Below, one piece after another: positions 16,372-24,119 of a DNA stretch of 64,000 bases. Under the pieces are notes generated by a model. The model worked only from the letters and a program-made list of their open reading frames with translations, was not told the origin of the DNA and searched no databases. The stretch spans positions 62,001 to 126,000 of the forward strand of contig NZ_JAJBMO010000008.1 in the NCBI RefSeq assembly GCF_020537505.1. Direction: 5' to 3'. This DNA is from Blautia glucerasea. GTDB lineage: Bacteria; Bacillota; Clostridia; Lachnospirales; Lachnospiraceae. Each line of letters opens with the position of its first letter. Positions within the stretch are counted from its first letter, which is position 1. Made by a program: the position numbers and the translations under genes.

Positions 16372-16635
16372 TCACCCCCAGTCCTGCAATCCGCTGTCAT
16401 TTCCTCTTATCCCATTATGCATTGCTGTAGTTCGTCCATTGATACCATAGGCCTCAACCAAACCTTTGTGATATCCATTACGGTATTCTTCCTGATTATC
16501 GTGATATACCTTAATGAAATCATCAATTGTATAAAACTCTTTTGGATTTTCTGCCACATAATCTTCTGCCTCACACCATGTGCTATATTTGCTCAGCGCC
16601 GCTAAACGAATAAATTCACTTTTGTCCATCTTCAT
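16372..16635 (-). CDS. Phage protein of unknown function
   Basis: 87 residues, MKMDKSEFIRLAALSKYSTW with an acidic middle (AEDYVAENPKEFYTIDDF). The SD AAAGGAAG is upstream. No recognised family or motif. Confidence 0.55.
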   Translation of the reverse strand: MKMDKSEFIRLAALSKYSTWCEAEDYVAENPKEFYTIDDFIKVYHDNQEEYRNGYHKGLVEAYGINGRTTAMHNGIRGNDSGLQDWG

Positions 16636-16655
16636 TTCATATCTTCCTTTCGCAC

Positions 16656-17105
16656 CTATTCCCTGTTAAATCCCATTTCTTCATAAATGTTATAATTTGC
16701 CAGGTCCTCAAACTCTACATCAATGTCCATCTCCTTATGTGCAAGCTCGTAAGCTTTCGCAACTCCAATCCGGTCTACATAATCCATTGCTGCTTTCCAG
16801 TTCTTTAGGAATTTTTTGTTTGCTTTTGTAAATCCCCATGAAAACTTAATCGCATACAGGGAAATGATTATATTTGTTATGGTAATATAGTCCTCTGCCC
16901 GTTCCAGTTTCTCCTGGGCTTCTCTAATCACAGCGTCTGTTACAGCTTCTGTTGTCTGCTGTTCCATCCTTTTCAAGTATGTTTGCAATACAGAAGCCTG
17001 CTGCCCGGTCATCCCTGCTACCTGGGCCACTGTAAGATTAAGGTTTAATGGCACCTGACATTTTTCCTGCATCCTTGCCTGGCGCCTTCTTTCTGCTCTG
17101 GTCAT
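16656..17105 (-). CDS. Phage protein of unknown function
   Basis: 149 residues: a basic N-terminus (MTRAERRRQARMQEKC), a long helix (QTYLKRMEQQTTEAV), a hydrophobic stretch (ITITNIIISLYAIKF), and an acidic end. No family recognised. The SD GAGGTG precedes the ATG. Confidence 0.58.
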   Translation of the reverse strand: MTRAERRRQARMQEKCQVPLNLNLTVAQVAGMTGQQASVLQTYLKRMEQQTTEAVTDAVIREAQEKLERAEDYITITNIIISLYAIKFSWGFTKANKKFLKNWKAAMDYVDRIGVAKAYELAHKEMDIDVEFEDLANYNIYEEMGFNRE

Positions 17106-17142
17106 ACTCTTTCACCTCTTCGTTATTAGGCATTCATTTTGA

Positions 17143-17391
17143 TTATCCTCTGCCCTTCTTCAACAGTTTCTGCCGGACCAGATCGTATTCCAGGAGCAAG
17201 TTCCGATCTTTGTTTCTGCTGAGTGTCCGGTCTGCGGCTCTTAGATAGTATCTGCCGTTTATCAGTCTTCCCTCGGCTGCGGCACCGTACAGGCTCCCGA
17301 CTGTCCGGTTCAGCCTTTCGGATGCTTCCTTTATGGTTACAGCCTCTTCCGGCTCTTTTGTTATGTTTTCTGTAATCTCATATAATGTCAT
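17143..17391 (-). CDS. Small helix-turn-helix-like protein
   Basis: 82 residues with TIKEASERLNRTVGSLYGAAAEGRLINGRYYLR, a pattern like MerR/excisionase winged-helix domains. It may be a DNA-binding regulator or excisionase. It overlaps the HNH-like gene by four bases. Confidence 0.55.
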   Translation of the reverse strand: MTLYEITENITKEPEEAVTIKEASERLNRTVGSLYGAAAEGRLINGRYYLRAADRTLSRNKDRNLLLEYDLVRQKLLKKGRG

Positions 17392-17726
17392 AGCCAGTTT
17401 CTCCCGAATATCTTCCGGAACTGTTCCCTGCTTCCAATCTGGCTCTCAAAGGCTTCCTGCCCCTGTAGGTGAAGCTCATCCATTACCGCCTGGTCTTTAT
17501 GTACCGCATGTGCTCCGAACTGGTGGCATTCCAGGCACAGGTCTACTTTTAATCCATATTGTTCAGATAATGTTCGGTTAGGTCCGCCAAAAATATGATG
17601 CTCTTCGGTCTGTGTGTACCGTCCGCACAGGTAACATCTTCCTTTCCGGCTTCCAAGGATGCTTGCCGGATGGGAAATTCTTTTTTTCTTTGTTTTCCCT
17701 TTCGGGAATTTCAGTCCTACATCCAT
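17388..17726 (-). CDS. HNH-like zinc protein
   Basis: 112 residues with CYLCGRYTQTEEHHIFGG followed by SEQYGLKVDLCLECHQFGAHAVH. The CxxC, HH, CxxCH and His arrangement matches phage HNH endonucleases related to the Ref/NinB neighbourhood. It may cut or bind DNA during recombination. It overlaps both neighbours. Confidence 0.7.
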   Translation of the reverse strand: MDVGLKFPKGKTKKKRISHPASILGSRKGRCYLCGRYTQTEEHHIFGGPNRTLSEQYGLKVDLCLECHQFGAHAVHKDQAVMDELHLQGQEAFESQIGSREQFRKIFGRNWL

Positions 17727-17977
17727 ACGCCCACCAGATTCCCGGAATCACCCGGCAATGGCGGAAAGAAAGTCAGCCTGGTCCGGTCTCTAAAAATGAA
17801 ATGAAGCTCCCTTACATTCTTTTTTATAAGCACAACATTTGTTGGCTTGTCTCCTTCGAATAACCTGGCTACACTCTTCCCGGGGTAGTCTGTTGGATTT
17901 TTATATATAGCAAATGAGGGAAGTTCCATCTCACTCATGTCTATCTGTTCGATGTCTTCTACGATCTTATCGTTCAT
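17717..17977 (-). CDS. Phage protein of unknown function
   Basis: 86 residues, acidic at the N-terminus, with LHFIFRDRTRLTFFPPLPG near the end. The SD AAAGGAG precedes the ATG. No family recognised. Confidence 0.55.
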   Translation of the reverse strand: MNDKIVEDIEQIDMSEMELPSFAIYKNPTDYPGKSVARLFEGDKPTNVVLIKKNVRELHFIFRDRTRLTFFPPLPGDSGNLVGVWM

Positions 17978-18055
17978 ACGGCTCCTTTCCCCTGCTCCTT
18001 ACAGGACGGAGCAGGGATGTAAATTGTGATATATAGGATTTAGATTGCACCCTTG

Positions 18056-19567
18056 TTAATCCACCCAGTTCCTGCCAAGATGATCTACTTTCATATTCAG
18101 CCATCTTTCCCAGAAACCAGCGCTTTTGAACTGGCTGAAGGTAACATTCCCAAAGCTCTCAAAAGCTTTTGCTATATGATCTGCAGCTCCGTATTCGGTA
18201 AGGGAATCCAGATATTCTTTTCTGCTGATCGGCTTGTCCACTACCTCATGGGGTTGCGCCGGCGCAATTCCCGCGCTCGGTGTGCTTTCCTTTGAAGGTT
18301 GTGGCTCCCTGGATTCTTCCGGCTTGCTTTCCGAAGGCTCCTGGTTCTCACCTATACGGTATTCCTTCTCAGTATTTTCTGACCTTTCTGCCTGTTCATG
18401 TTCTTCTGAAATCTTTTCCCGGACTGCTGCCAGCTGCTCTGCTTCATTCTCTTCCGGGACTGAATTCTCCCTCTCTGACACTGACTGTTCTTTGGTCTCT
18501 TCCGTAAGAACCGGCTTCGGCATATACTCCTCATGGTTCAGAATGCTGTCCTGCCCCGGGATCTGTTCTTCTGGCAGTTCTTCTTTTTTCTCTTCCTGCT
18601 GTTTTTCCACAGGTTCTTCCATTTCTTCCGGCTTTTCCACATTCTTTCCACCAGTTTCCACCGGTTCTGGCTGGATTTCCTCTGAAACAGATGCTGTTTC
18701 TTGACTTTTTTCTTCTTTTTCATCTGTCTTTTGCGCCGGCGCAATTTCGGAGGTTGCAATAGTATCTTCTAAAGCTGATGCTTCTTTTTCTGGCTGTGTC
18801 ATTTTTTGACTTTCCGGCTCAAAATAGGCTTCCCAGGTCCTGCTGCCGGCTGCCTTTTCTCCAAACAGATCCTGCACAATGTTGAAGAACTCACTCCACG
18901 GCATATTTTCCGTGCCCTGAGGGATCTGTTTTACCATGATCCCCTTATCCAGACCGTACATCATCAGAAATACGGTTTCTTTACGGTAACTCCTGCTGCC
19001 GGAAGGGTTCACAATATCCACCATCTGTCCCATATCTCCGGCTCTATAGGCATCGGATCCGAACAGATCATTCAGTGTTTCCCTGGATGCTCTAAAAAAT
19101 TCAAAGACAGTTTTATAAATCTTGTTGTCTTCCCCATTTTTCCAGTTCAATAACTGTTCGGGGTTGTGTTCGTTTTCCTTGTTGAACTTCTTTAATTCTC
19201 GGATGTCTGCCCTCTTGGTGTCCGGGGTGATCAGCTGCTGGTCTTCTTCTGTGAGCTGAAGCATTTCGGAAAGCTGGGCGAATTTAAAATCTTTGTACTG
19301 CTCCTGGAGTTCCGGAGTGTCTCCCGGAAGAGAATAACGCTCATATACATTCATGAACCGGCTTACGCCGTCCGGGTTCATGTCATATTCTGCCTTGGCA
19401 AATTCGGTGATGGAACTGTAGCCGTCCAGTGTATAGGCCTTGGAAGCATTGATCCTGGTCAGCTGCCAGCCAATCTTTACAAAGCTCTTTACGATTCCGG
19501 TTAAATTCTCTTTGATCTCTGTTTTGCACTGGATATAATCATCCAGGGTTAACTGTACATATTCCAT
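18056..19567 (-). CDS. DUF3102/ParB-like early phage protein with long acidic linker
   Basis: 503 residues from the ATG at 19567, five bases after AAGGAGG; the ATG at 19633 lies inside the PcfJ gene. Residues 1 to about 230 form a helical domain: KSFVKIGWQLTRINASKAY and FAKAEYDMNPDGVSRFMNVYE resemble DUF3102-type helix-turn-helix domains, and FAQLSEMLQLTEEDQQLI follows. A 200-residue Glu/Pro/Ser-rich linker comes next, then a C-terminal end SFGNVTFSQFKSAGFWERW. It may be a DNA-binding scaffold for replication. Two perfect copies of the phage 14-bp palindrome lie in the linker, each encoding IAPAQ. Confidence 0.65.
   Translation of the reverse strand: MEYVQLTLDDYIQCKTEIKENLTGIVKSFVKIGWQLTRINASKAYTLDGYSSITEFAKAEYDMNPDGVSRFMNVYERYSLPGDTPELQEQYKDFKFAQLSEMLQLTEEDQQLITPDTKRADIRELKKFNKENEHNPEQLLNWKNGEDNKIYKTVFEFFRASRETLNDLFGSDAYRAGDMGQMVDIVNPSGSRSYRKETVFLMMYGLDKGIMVKQIPQGTENMPWSEFFNIVQDLFGEKAAGSRTWEAYFEPESQKMTQPEKEASALEDTIATSEIAPAQKTDEKEEKSQETASVSEEIQPEPVETGGKNVEKPEEMEEPVEKQQEEKKEELPEEQIPGQDSILNHEEYMPKPVLTEETKEQSVSERENSVPEENEAEQLAAVREKISEEHEQAERSENTEKEYRIGENQEPSESKPEESREPQPSKESTPSAGIAPAQPHEVVDKPISRKEYLDSLTEYGAADHIAKAFESFGNVTFSQFKSAGFWERWLNMKVDHLGRNWVD
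18254..18267. repeat. 14-bp GC-rich palindrome, copy 2
   Basis: Perfect copy of TTGCGCCGGCGCAA within the linker-coding region of the DUF3102-like gene. Confidence 0.85.
18731..18744. repeat. 14-bp GC-rich palindrome, copy 3
   Basis: Perfect copy of TTGCGCCGGCGCAA, 464 bases from copy 2, again in the linker-coding region. Confidence 0.85.
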
Positions 19568-19577
19568 AATGTCCTCC

Positions 19578-21530
19578 TTATACTGCGATCTGGATTCTCT
19601 CAGGCTTCTGCCTGATACTCTTCCTGAATGCATCCAGTAATTTTTTTATCTGCTTTTCATCCGGTTTACGGTCATACTCGGAATACCACTGTAAGATCCT
19701 GTCATCTTCCATGCTTATTTCTATTGTGTAATATGGTTTTTCCAGTTCCCTCTTTTTTCGCAGGAACAGGATCCAGCTTTCACCTGCTGCCATCTTTTCC
19801 ATATACCGCGTGGAAGCTCCTACACAGTGGTGGAGTGTCCTGCCTTCAATAATCAATTCTTCGCATCGTCCCGCCGGAATGATCATATAATCCTTGTTTT
19901 CCCAGAAATACCTTTTTGTTTCCGGCAGATGCTTCACAATTTTTTTATCAAGTCTTTCATATTTTTCTGCTTCTTTTTTCACCCTTTCTGCATCCCTTCT
20001 GGCGTTGATCCTCTCTATCAGTTCATCATGTCTGGCTTTAAGGTCTTTTGGCAGTCTGACAATATCATCTGTTACATCCAGCCCTTCATTTTGTGCCATT
20101 CTCAGATAGTCAGCCCATATCTGTGTCACACTGTTAGGACTTGTCTTCTGTTTCTTCATGTAATTAACCATACGGTTTACGCTTCCCAGCTCATTCAGTA
20201 TCTTCTGGCAATCTTCCGTATCAACTCTTTTTTCGGAAAGGAATTCCAGGCTTTCCCTCGATATCTTTATCTTTTTCCCTGATTTTTCCCTTTTCTCTTC
20301 ATACTGCAGCCACTCTAAAGCATCTAGCCCTCCATCGATTTCCTTCAGCCTGTGAAGCCGGTTTCCGTCCAGTCTGAGATTTTCCGTCAATTTTTTACAG
20401 TCTGTCCGGATGCATCCCGGATTGCCCCACATTCCATACAGGTCCACCACATCTTCAGCTAACTGTATAAGCCCTGCTTTGATCCAGTATTCCAGCCATT
20501 TTCGTTCTTTGAATGTGACAATAAAGGTATTTACGTTGATTTTTCTTGGGATTTCTGCAAGGATGTCCAGCCCGCTGTTCTGCAAGGAATCCCCATACGC
20601 CAATACTTCCTTTAGGTTTTCCGGATACAGATAAGATTTGTAAAACCGTTTGTTTATCTGGTTATGGTCCCAAAATTCCTGTTCAAATTCGTCCTGTTCA
20701 TATCCAGTCCCATACCATACCTTCCCCCAGTTCCTGGCTCTTGGAATGATCACCCTTATCTCTTCCATGATCTCAATCTGTTTTTCCCCCGGTGTCCAGG
20801 TGCACCGTGTCCGAAGCTGCCGTTCCACCCACTCCAGCTCATTCATTATCTGCAGCACAACGACCGGTTCTTTTTTCTGTATCTTCTCCCTGTTCAGGCA
20901 TGCTGTGACAGGCTGCCCACATTTCGGGCATGTCGTTTTTTCATTATGCTTCCATCCTGTTTTGGTCCAGCCCTTATGACCGCAGACAGTACAGGAATAA
21001 TCCGTCCGGCTCTTTTTCCGCTTCATAAACAGATATTCCTGTGGAAATATAGTTGTTCTCAGCCATTTTTCCAGATTTTCCGGCAGAACCGGTACCTTGC
21101 TCATCATCTCTTCAACCCGGTTTCTTTTTTTCTGCAAGGCATTCATATATTTTTCCTGATTAATGCAGGTCTCATAGTAATCAAGCCCTTTTCCCAGATA
21201 ATTTCTTGCTGTCTGTTCGTCTTTCTTCGTGTTCCAATTCCAGTCAGTTGCCTGGTAATAGCATTCCCCGCCTTTCACCGGAGTTTTTCCCATGCAGATC
21301 CTTGCTATGTTATCCATTTTGCATGTTTTCCATGAACCGTCCACGTAACAGGCATATGTAAACCTGTCGGCAAAATACCTTGCCTTCAGCTCACCCATAT
21401 AGAAAAGATCAATATTCAGATACTGCTGCCCGTCGTATTCTGCAACCTGGCTTACCGCAGTTACATGCCCGCTTATTTTTTCCGGAGCTTCCTGCTGGGG
21501 AATGTTCAAAAGCAATGCTGTCCGTTTCAA
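19578..21530 (-). CDS. pcfJ: PcfJ-family protein
   Basis: 650 residues from a TTG at 21530 behind GGGAGGTG. PcfJ proteins are encoded with PcfK on conjugative plasmids, ICEs and phages. Their activity is not established. Seen here: a zinc ribbon (CTVCGHKGW with CPKCGQPV, about residues 180-207), a long helical centre, and the C-terminal PcfJ core with CEELIIEGRTLHHCVGAST and ESWILFLRKKRELEKPYYTIEI. It overlaps pcfK by four bases and is followed by the DUF3102-like gene. Probably it acts in replication or DNA processing with the neighbouring Rep protein (inference). Confidence 0.85.
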   Translation of the reverse strand: MKRTALLLNIPQQEAPEKISGHVTAVSQVAEYDGQQYLNIDLFYMGELKARYFADRFTYACYVDGSWKTCKMDNIARICMGKTPVKGGECYYQATDWNWNTKKDEQTARNYLGKGLDYYETCINQEKYMNALQKKRNRVEEMMSKVPVLPENLEKWLRTTIFPQEYLFMKRKKSRTDYSCTVCGHKGWTKTGWKHNEKTTCPKCGQPVTACLNREKIQKKEPVVVLQIMNELEWVERQLRTRCTWTPGEKQIEIMEEIRVIIPRARNWGKVWYGTGYEQDEFEQEFWDHNQINKRFYKSYLYPENLKEVLAYGDSLQNSGLDILAEIPRKINVNTFIVTFKERKWLEYWIKAGLIQLAEDVVDLYGMWGNPGCIRTDCKKLTENLRLDGNRLHRLKEIDGGLDALEWLQYEEKREKSGKKIKISRESLEFLSEKRVDTEDCQKILNELGSVNRMVNYMKKQKTSPNSVTQIWADYLRMAQNEGLDVTDDIVRLPKDLKARHDELIERINARRDAERVKKEAEKYERLDKKIVKHLPETKRYFWENKDYMIIPAGRCEELIIEGRTLHHCVGASTRYMEKMAAGESWILFLRKKRELEKPYYTIEISMEDDRILQWYSEYDRKPDEKQIKKLLDAFRKSIRQKPERIQIAV

Positions 21531-22021
21531 CTTCTGGCACCTCCCAGATAGTACTCACGGATCAGCTTCTTGGCTTCACCCATACCAGGAACGCCAAAAT
21601 CCACCTTGTTTGCGGATATTTTTGCAGCTTTTACAATCTCCTTGTCTACACTGATCCGGTTCTGGAATGAATAGGTGAGAAGCGCAGCCATGCAGTCCTT
21701 TAATGATTTTCCTTTCTTCCGCACCTGATGTGCAATCAGATCGTCCTCCATGCATATTCCGCGGATGTACTCCACCCAGTCCAGCATAAGGCCTTTCATT
21801 TTCAGATTCTTGCTCTCAATGTCCAGTTTTCCCATAGCTGCAGTCTGGGCATCACACAGATAAGGAATGTCCCCGTTCAGATACAGATCCACGTAATCTT
21901 CCGGGATTCCGTTTTCTCCTGCCATGGTTCTGATGCTCTCTGTGTCCCCTTCATTAAAGAGGTTCTCTGCAAGCTCATTGATTTCCTTGCAGCTGTCCAT
22001 TTCTCCAAATTTATCAAACAT
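21527..22021 (-). CDS. pcfK: PcfK-like protein
   Basis: 164 residues. The C-terminal half (CMAALLTYSFQNRISVDKEIV, GMGEAKKLIREYYLGG) fits the PcfK family that accompanies PcfJ. The N-terminal half (FDKFGEMDSCKEINELAENLF) is acidic and helical. The SD GGGAGG precedes the ATG. The pair with PcfJ is the main support. Confidence 0.78.
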   Translation of the reverse strand: MFDKFGEMDSCKEINELAENLFNEGDTESIRTMAGENGIPEDYVDLYLNGDIPYLCDAQTAAMGKLDIESKNLKMKGLMLDWVEYIRGICMEDDLIAHQVRKKGKSLKDCMAALLTYSFQNRISVDKEIVKAAKISANKVDFGVPGMGEAKKLIREYYLGGARS

Positions 22022-22032
22022 ATTCTTCCTCC

Positions 22033-22428
22033 CTATACTTCATCTTCATTTGGCATTACCCTGTGGTACTGGTACCTCACCGTATGCATTGCTTCCAGCT
22101 TCAGGAGCTGTTCCCAGAGCTGTGCATTCCTCACTGGCTCGCCGTTTGCTTTCTTCCAGCCGTTCTGTTTCCACTGGCTGGCGTATTTATGGTAAGTGGC
22201 AAGATACCCACAGTCTGTATGTACGGTCACGATTGCAGGGCGGACCAGGCGCTGAAATGCTGCGATTGCAGTCCGCATCACCAGCTGGTGTTTCGTCTCG
22301 CCTTCCGGAAGTCTTCCCACTCCCCAGCGGTACTGCCCTTTGCAGGTTACTTTGTAGTAATACTTTGCCTCCTTTGGCTTTGGTGCCCTGGAGGACTCAT
22401 ATAGATAAATGTCTGTCTGTACTCCCAT
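22033..22428 (-). CDS. RNase HI-like protein with degenerate active site
   Basis: 131 residues. The C-terminal half follows RNase HI closely: VTVHTDCGYLATYHKYASQW then GWKKANGEPVRNAQLWEQL and a final RYQYHR. Only the third acidic residue (HTD) survives. The first Asp is replaced by Tyr in DIYLYES, the Glu of the NRMEL motif is lost (KHQLVM), and the protein ends before the last Asp helix. It is therefore probably not a nuclease but may still bind RNA or an RNA-DNA hybrid. It follows the Rep gene directly, with AGGAGG overlapping the rep end. Confidence 0.75.
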   Translation of the reverse strand: MGVQTDIYLYESSRAPKPKEAKYYYKVTCKGQYRWGVGRLPEGETKHQLVMRTAIAAFQRLVRPAIVTVHTDCGYLATYHKYASQWKQNGWKKANGEPVRNAQLWEQLLKLEAMHTVRYQYHRVMPNEDEV

Positions 22429-22432
22429 GTCT

Positions 22433-23194
22433 TTAAATCCTCCTGTTCAGCCGGATCATGGTGTAACGGCGGTATTTGTAACCGGTTACCGGATTGATTC
22501 CTTCAAATGATTCTGCTATGTAATAACCCTTCTTTGGTTTCAGGTCCTTTTGCCATCGTTTCAGCTTCTCTGGTTTCGGTTCCGGAAGAGGCATGTTCCG
22601 GGAATGGCTGTAATTTGCTTCCCGTAGTCTGGGCTTTGCCTGAGTGCCATCTTTTTTCTCTTCCCTGGTATTCTCATCCTTTGTAAGATAGGCTGCCAGT
22701 CTTTTAAAATCTTCTTCCGGGCACATGCTCTTGCGGATCTGTGTCACAAATACGCCGCCATATTGCCAGATTCTTTCTATGAGGCTGGCAGTATCTCCGA
22801 TATCGTTTATTACAAAGTGAATGTGCCAGGCACCTTTAGTTCCTCTTTCAATGTTCCGGATCCAGTAGAGCATCCGTCCTCTTTTCTTGTATATTCTCTT
22901 CAGCTTGTCCATTGCCTGGCGAAACTGTTTCATTGCTGTTGCCATGTCAGGCGGTCTGATCTCGGGCCGGTATGTGTATGTAGCCCAGAGATCGCCAGGG
23001 GAGAAGTACTCCATCAGAAGAAGCCTTACACCCTTTTCCTTCTTCCAGGCATTTACCCTCTGGATATCCTCCGGGGTAGGTTTCCGCTTCGGCTTTCGTT
23101 TCTCTCCTGGAGCTCCGTACCTTCCGTCATGGTTTTCTTCTACATATAGGATATCCTTCTTACGCAGATACCAGGTTTTACGCTTGGTTCCCAT
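22433..23194 (-). CDS. HUH-type rolling-circle replication initiator-like protein
   Basis: 253 residues. Rep motifs are in order: motif I WATYTYRP (70-77), motif II WHIHFVIND (123-131, the His-hydrophobic-His metal site), and motif III LAAYLTKDE (167-174, with Tyr169 as the likely nicking residue and Lys172). YSHSRNMPLPEP (195-206) matches the conserved tail of clostridial Rep proteins. Such proteins nick a double-strand origin and start rolling-circle replication. AGGAG lies nine bases before the ATG. No helicase, primase or polymerase gene is visible in the prophage, so this may be its main replication protein. The leader contains hairpins and an opposing small RNA. Confidence 0.82.
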   Translation of the reverse strand: MGTKRKTWYLRKKDILYVEENHDGRYGAPGEKRKPKRKPTPEDIQRVNAWKKEKGVRLLLMEYFSPGDLWATYTYRPEIRPPDMATAMKQFRQAMDKLKRIYKKRGRMLYWIRNIERGTKGAWHIHFVINDIGDTASLIERIWQYGGVFVTQIRKSMCPEEDFKRLAAYLTKDENTREEKKDGTQAKPRLREANYSHSRNMPLPEPKPEKLKRWQKDLKPKKGYYIAESFEGINPVTGYKYRRYTMIRLNRRI

Positions 23195-23233
23195 TCCATT
23201 AAGCTCCTAACTTTAATATCTTTATCAAGTTCG

Positions 23234-23258
23234 AAACAGGGGATTTTTTCCCCTGTTT
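23234..23258 (-). promoter_or_regulatory. Hairpin in the rep leader
   Basis: A ten-base perfect stem, AAACAGGGGA with TCCCCTGTTT, loop of five. It sits 40-64 bases upstream of the Rep start. It is not followed by a strong T tract on the minus strand, so it could be an attenuator-like element or part of a replication origin. Function inferred. Confidence 0.5.
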
Positions 23259-23260
23259 TC

Positions 23261-23361
23261 TTGACTTTCTGCCGCCTGGATGGTATATTATTTATAGATG
23301 TTTTATCCAGACGCAGAATTCGTCTTAGAACCGTGTACTCCTAATACACGGTTCTTTTTTT
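23261..23361 (+). ncRNA. Candidate regulatory small RNA opposite the rep leader
   Basis: The promoter TTGACT (23261-23266), 17-base spacer and TATATT (23284-23289) gives a predicted start near 23296. Transcription would end at an 11-bp perfect hairpin (AGAACCGTGTA/TACACGGTTCT, 23327-23355) followed by seven T. The RNA is about 65 bases, with a first small hairpin AGACG/CGTCT. The terminator loop is CUCCUAA, the exact complement of the UUAGGAG that contains the Shine-Dalgarno of the Rep gene. It also lies antisense to the rep leader. It could be a copy-control RNA like those of rolling-circle plasmids. Confidence 0.6.
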
Positions 23362-23506
23362 ATGCGATTATGTAACCTCCGCCCCTCAGAACACACAGTT
23401 CTTTAGCAATTGCTTCAGCTTCACTTCTTGTCCCATAGTGACTTCTGAGAGAATTATCCGAAAACCTTATAATCCACATCAGCTTTTTCTCCTTCTGGTC
23501 TTCCAT
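23360..23506 (-). CDS. 48-residue phage protein
   Basis: MEDQKEKKLMWIIRFSDNS then LRSHYGTRSEAEAIAKELCV, ending GGGYIIA. The start at 23506 lies eight bases after GGAGAA; the ATG two codons earlier is too close to it. The Arg/His/Tyr pattern with a helix resembles small DNA-mimic or regulatory phage proteins, but no family is recognised. Its stop overlaps the terminator of the opposing small RNA. Confidence 0.6.
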   Translation of the reverse strand: MEDQKEKKLMWIIRFSDNSLRSHYGTRSEAEAIAKELCVLRGGGYIIA

Positions 23507-23592
23507 TGACATTTCTCCATGTTCCCTTTACAATGAAAGGGTGATAAACTTTTTTGTCCATTGGACACCGGATCCTGATGAGCTCCCAACTC

Positions 23593-23754
23593 TCAGGATC
23601 CATTTTTAGTTACCGGCTCTGTGCCCTGTATCAGCATCCACGCAACCACCGACAGGGCAAATGCTCCAAAAAGCTGTGTTCCGCCCCATTCCCAGAATGG
23701 AAGGTATGTAGCAAGGATGCCTATGATAGCAGCTATGATTATGTTACGCTTCAT
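23593..23754 (-). CDS. 53-residue membrane protein
   Basis: MKRNIIIAAIIGILATYLPF then a second hydrophobic segment (LFGAFALSVVAWMLIQG). The start at 23754 has AAGGAG nine bases upstream. Two membrane helices, short hydrophilic ends. Unknown function; it could be holin-like, though it lies among early genes. Confidence 0.6.
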   Translation of the reverse strand: MKRNIIIAAIIGILATYLPFWEWGGTQLFGAFALSVVAWMLIQGTEPVTKNGS

Positions 23755-24079
23755 TCCCAGACTCTCCTTCCACAACAGCCCGGTTGCTCCAACCGATCAT
23801 CTGCACCAGCTTTTCCGGATGAAATGCCGGAGCATACTTTCTGGCATTACGATCCAGAAGCTGGCGCCGATAAGTAAGATAATCAATGAACACCAGAACG
23901 TTGATCAGAATAATATTTCCATCTCTGATAACTGCATAATCGTTATAGCGCCCTGTTTTGATTTCATCTTCAATTTCAAACAATCTTGTCCGCACAGTTC
24001 CGGTACTGATCTGAAATTCCTTTGCCAGCTGCTCTTTTTTCATGTACGGATATCCCCGTATGGATTCTGTGTAAACCAT
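23744..24079 (-). CDS. Winged-helix-like phage DNA-binding protein
   Basis: 111 residues. MKKEQLAKEFQISTGTVRTR (from residue 13) is a helix-turn-helix; the rest has GRYNDYAVIRDGNIILIN and LIDYLTYRRQLLDRN-type sequence seen in small clostridial phage regulators. AGGAGG lies ten bases before the ATG at 24079. It may regulate the early operon or DNA replication. Confidence 0.65.
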   Translation of the reverse strand: MVYTESIRGYPYMKKEQLAKEFQISTGTVRTRLFEIEDEIKTGRYNDYAVIRDGNIILINVLVFIDYLTYRRQLLDRNARKYAPAFHPEKLVQMIGWSNRAVVEGESGNEA

Positions 24080-24119
24080 CTTTTACTTACCTCCTTTTAT
24101 AGATCATGGTTGTACGGAG

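Noticed and set aside
18233-18760. Ser/Glu-rich repetitive region read as several frames
   Set aside because: It is the acidic linker of one protein; the purine bias makes other frames open by chance.
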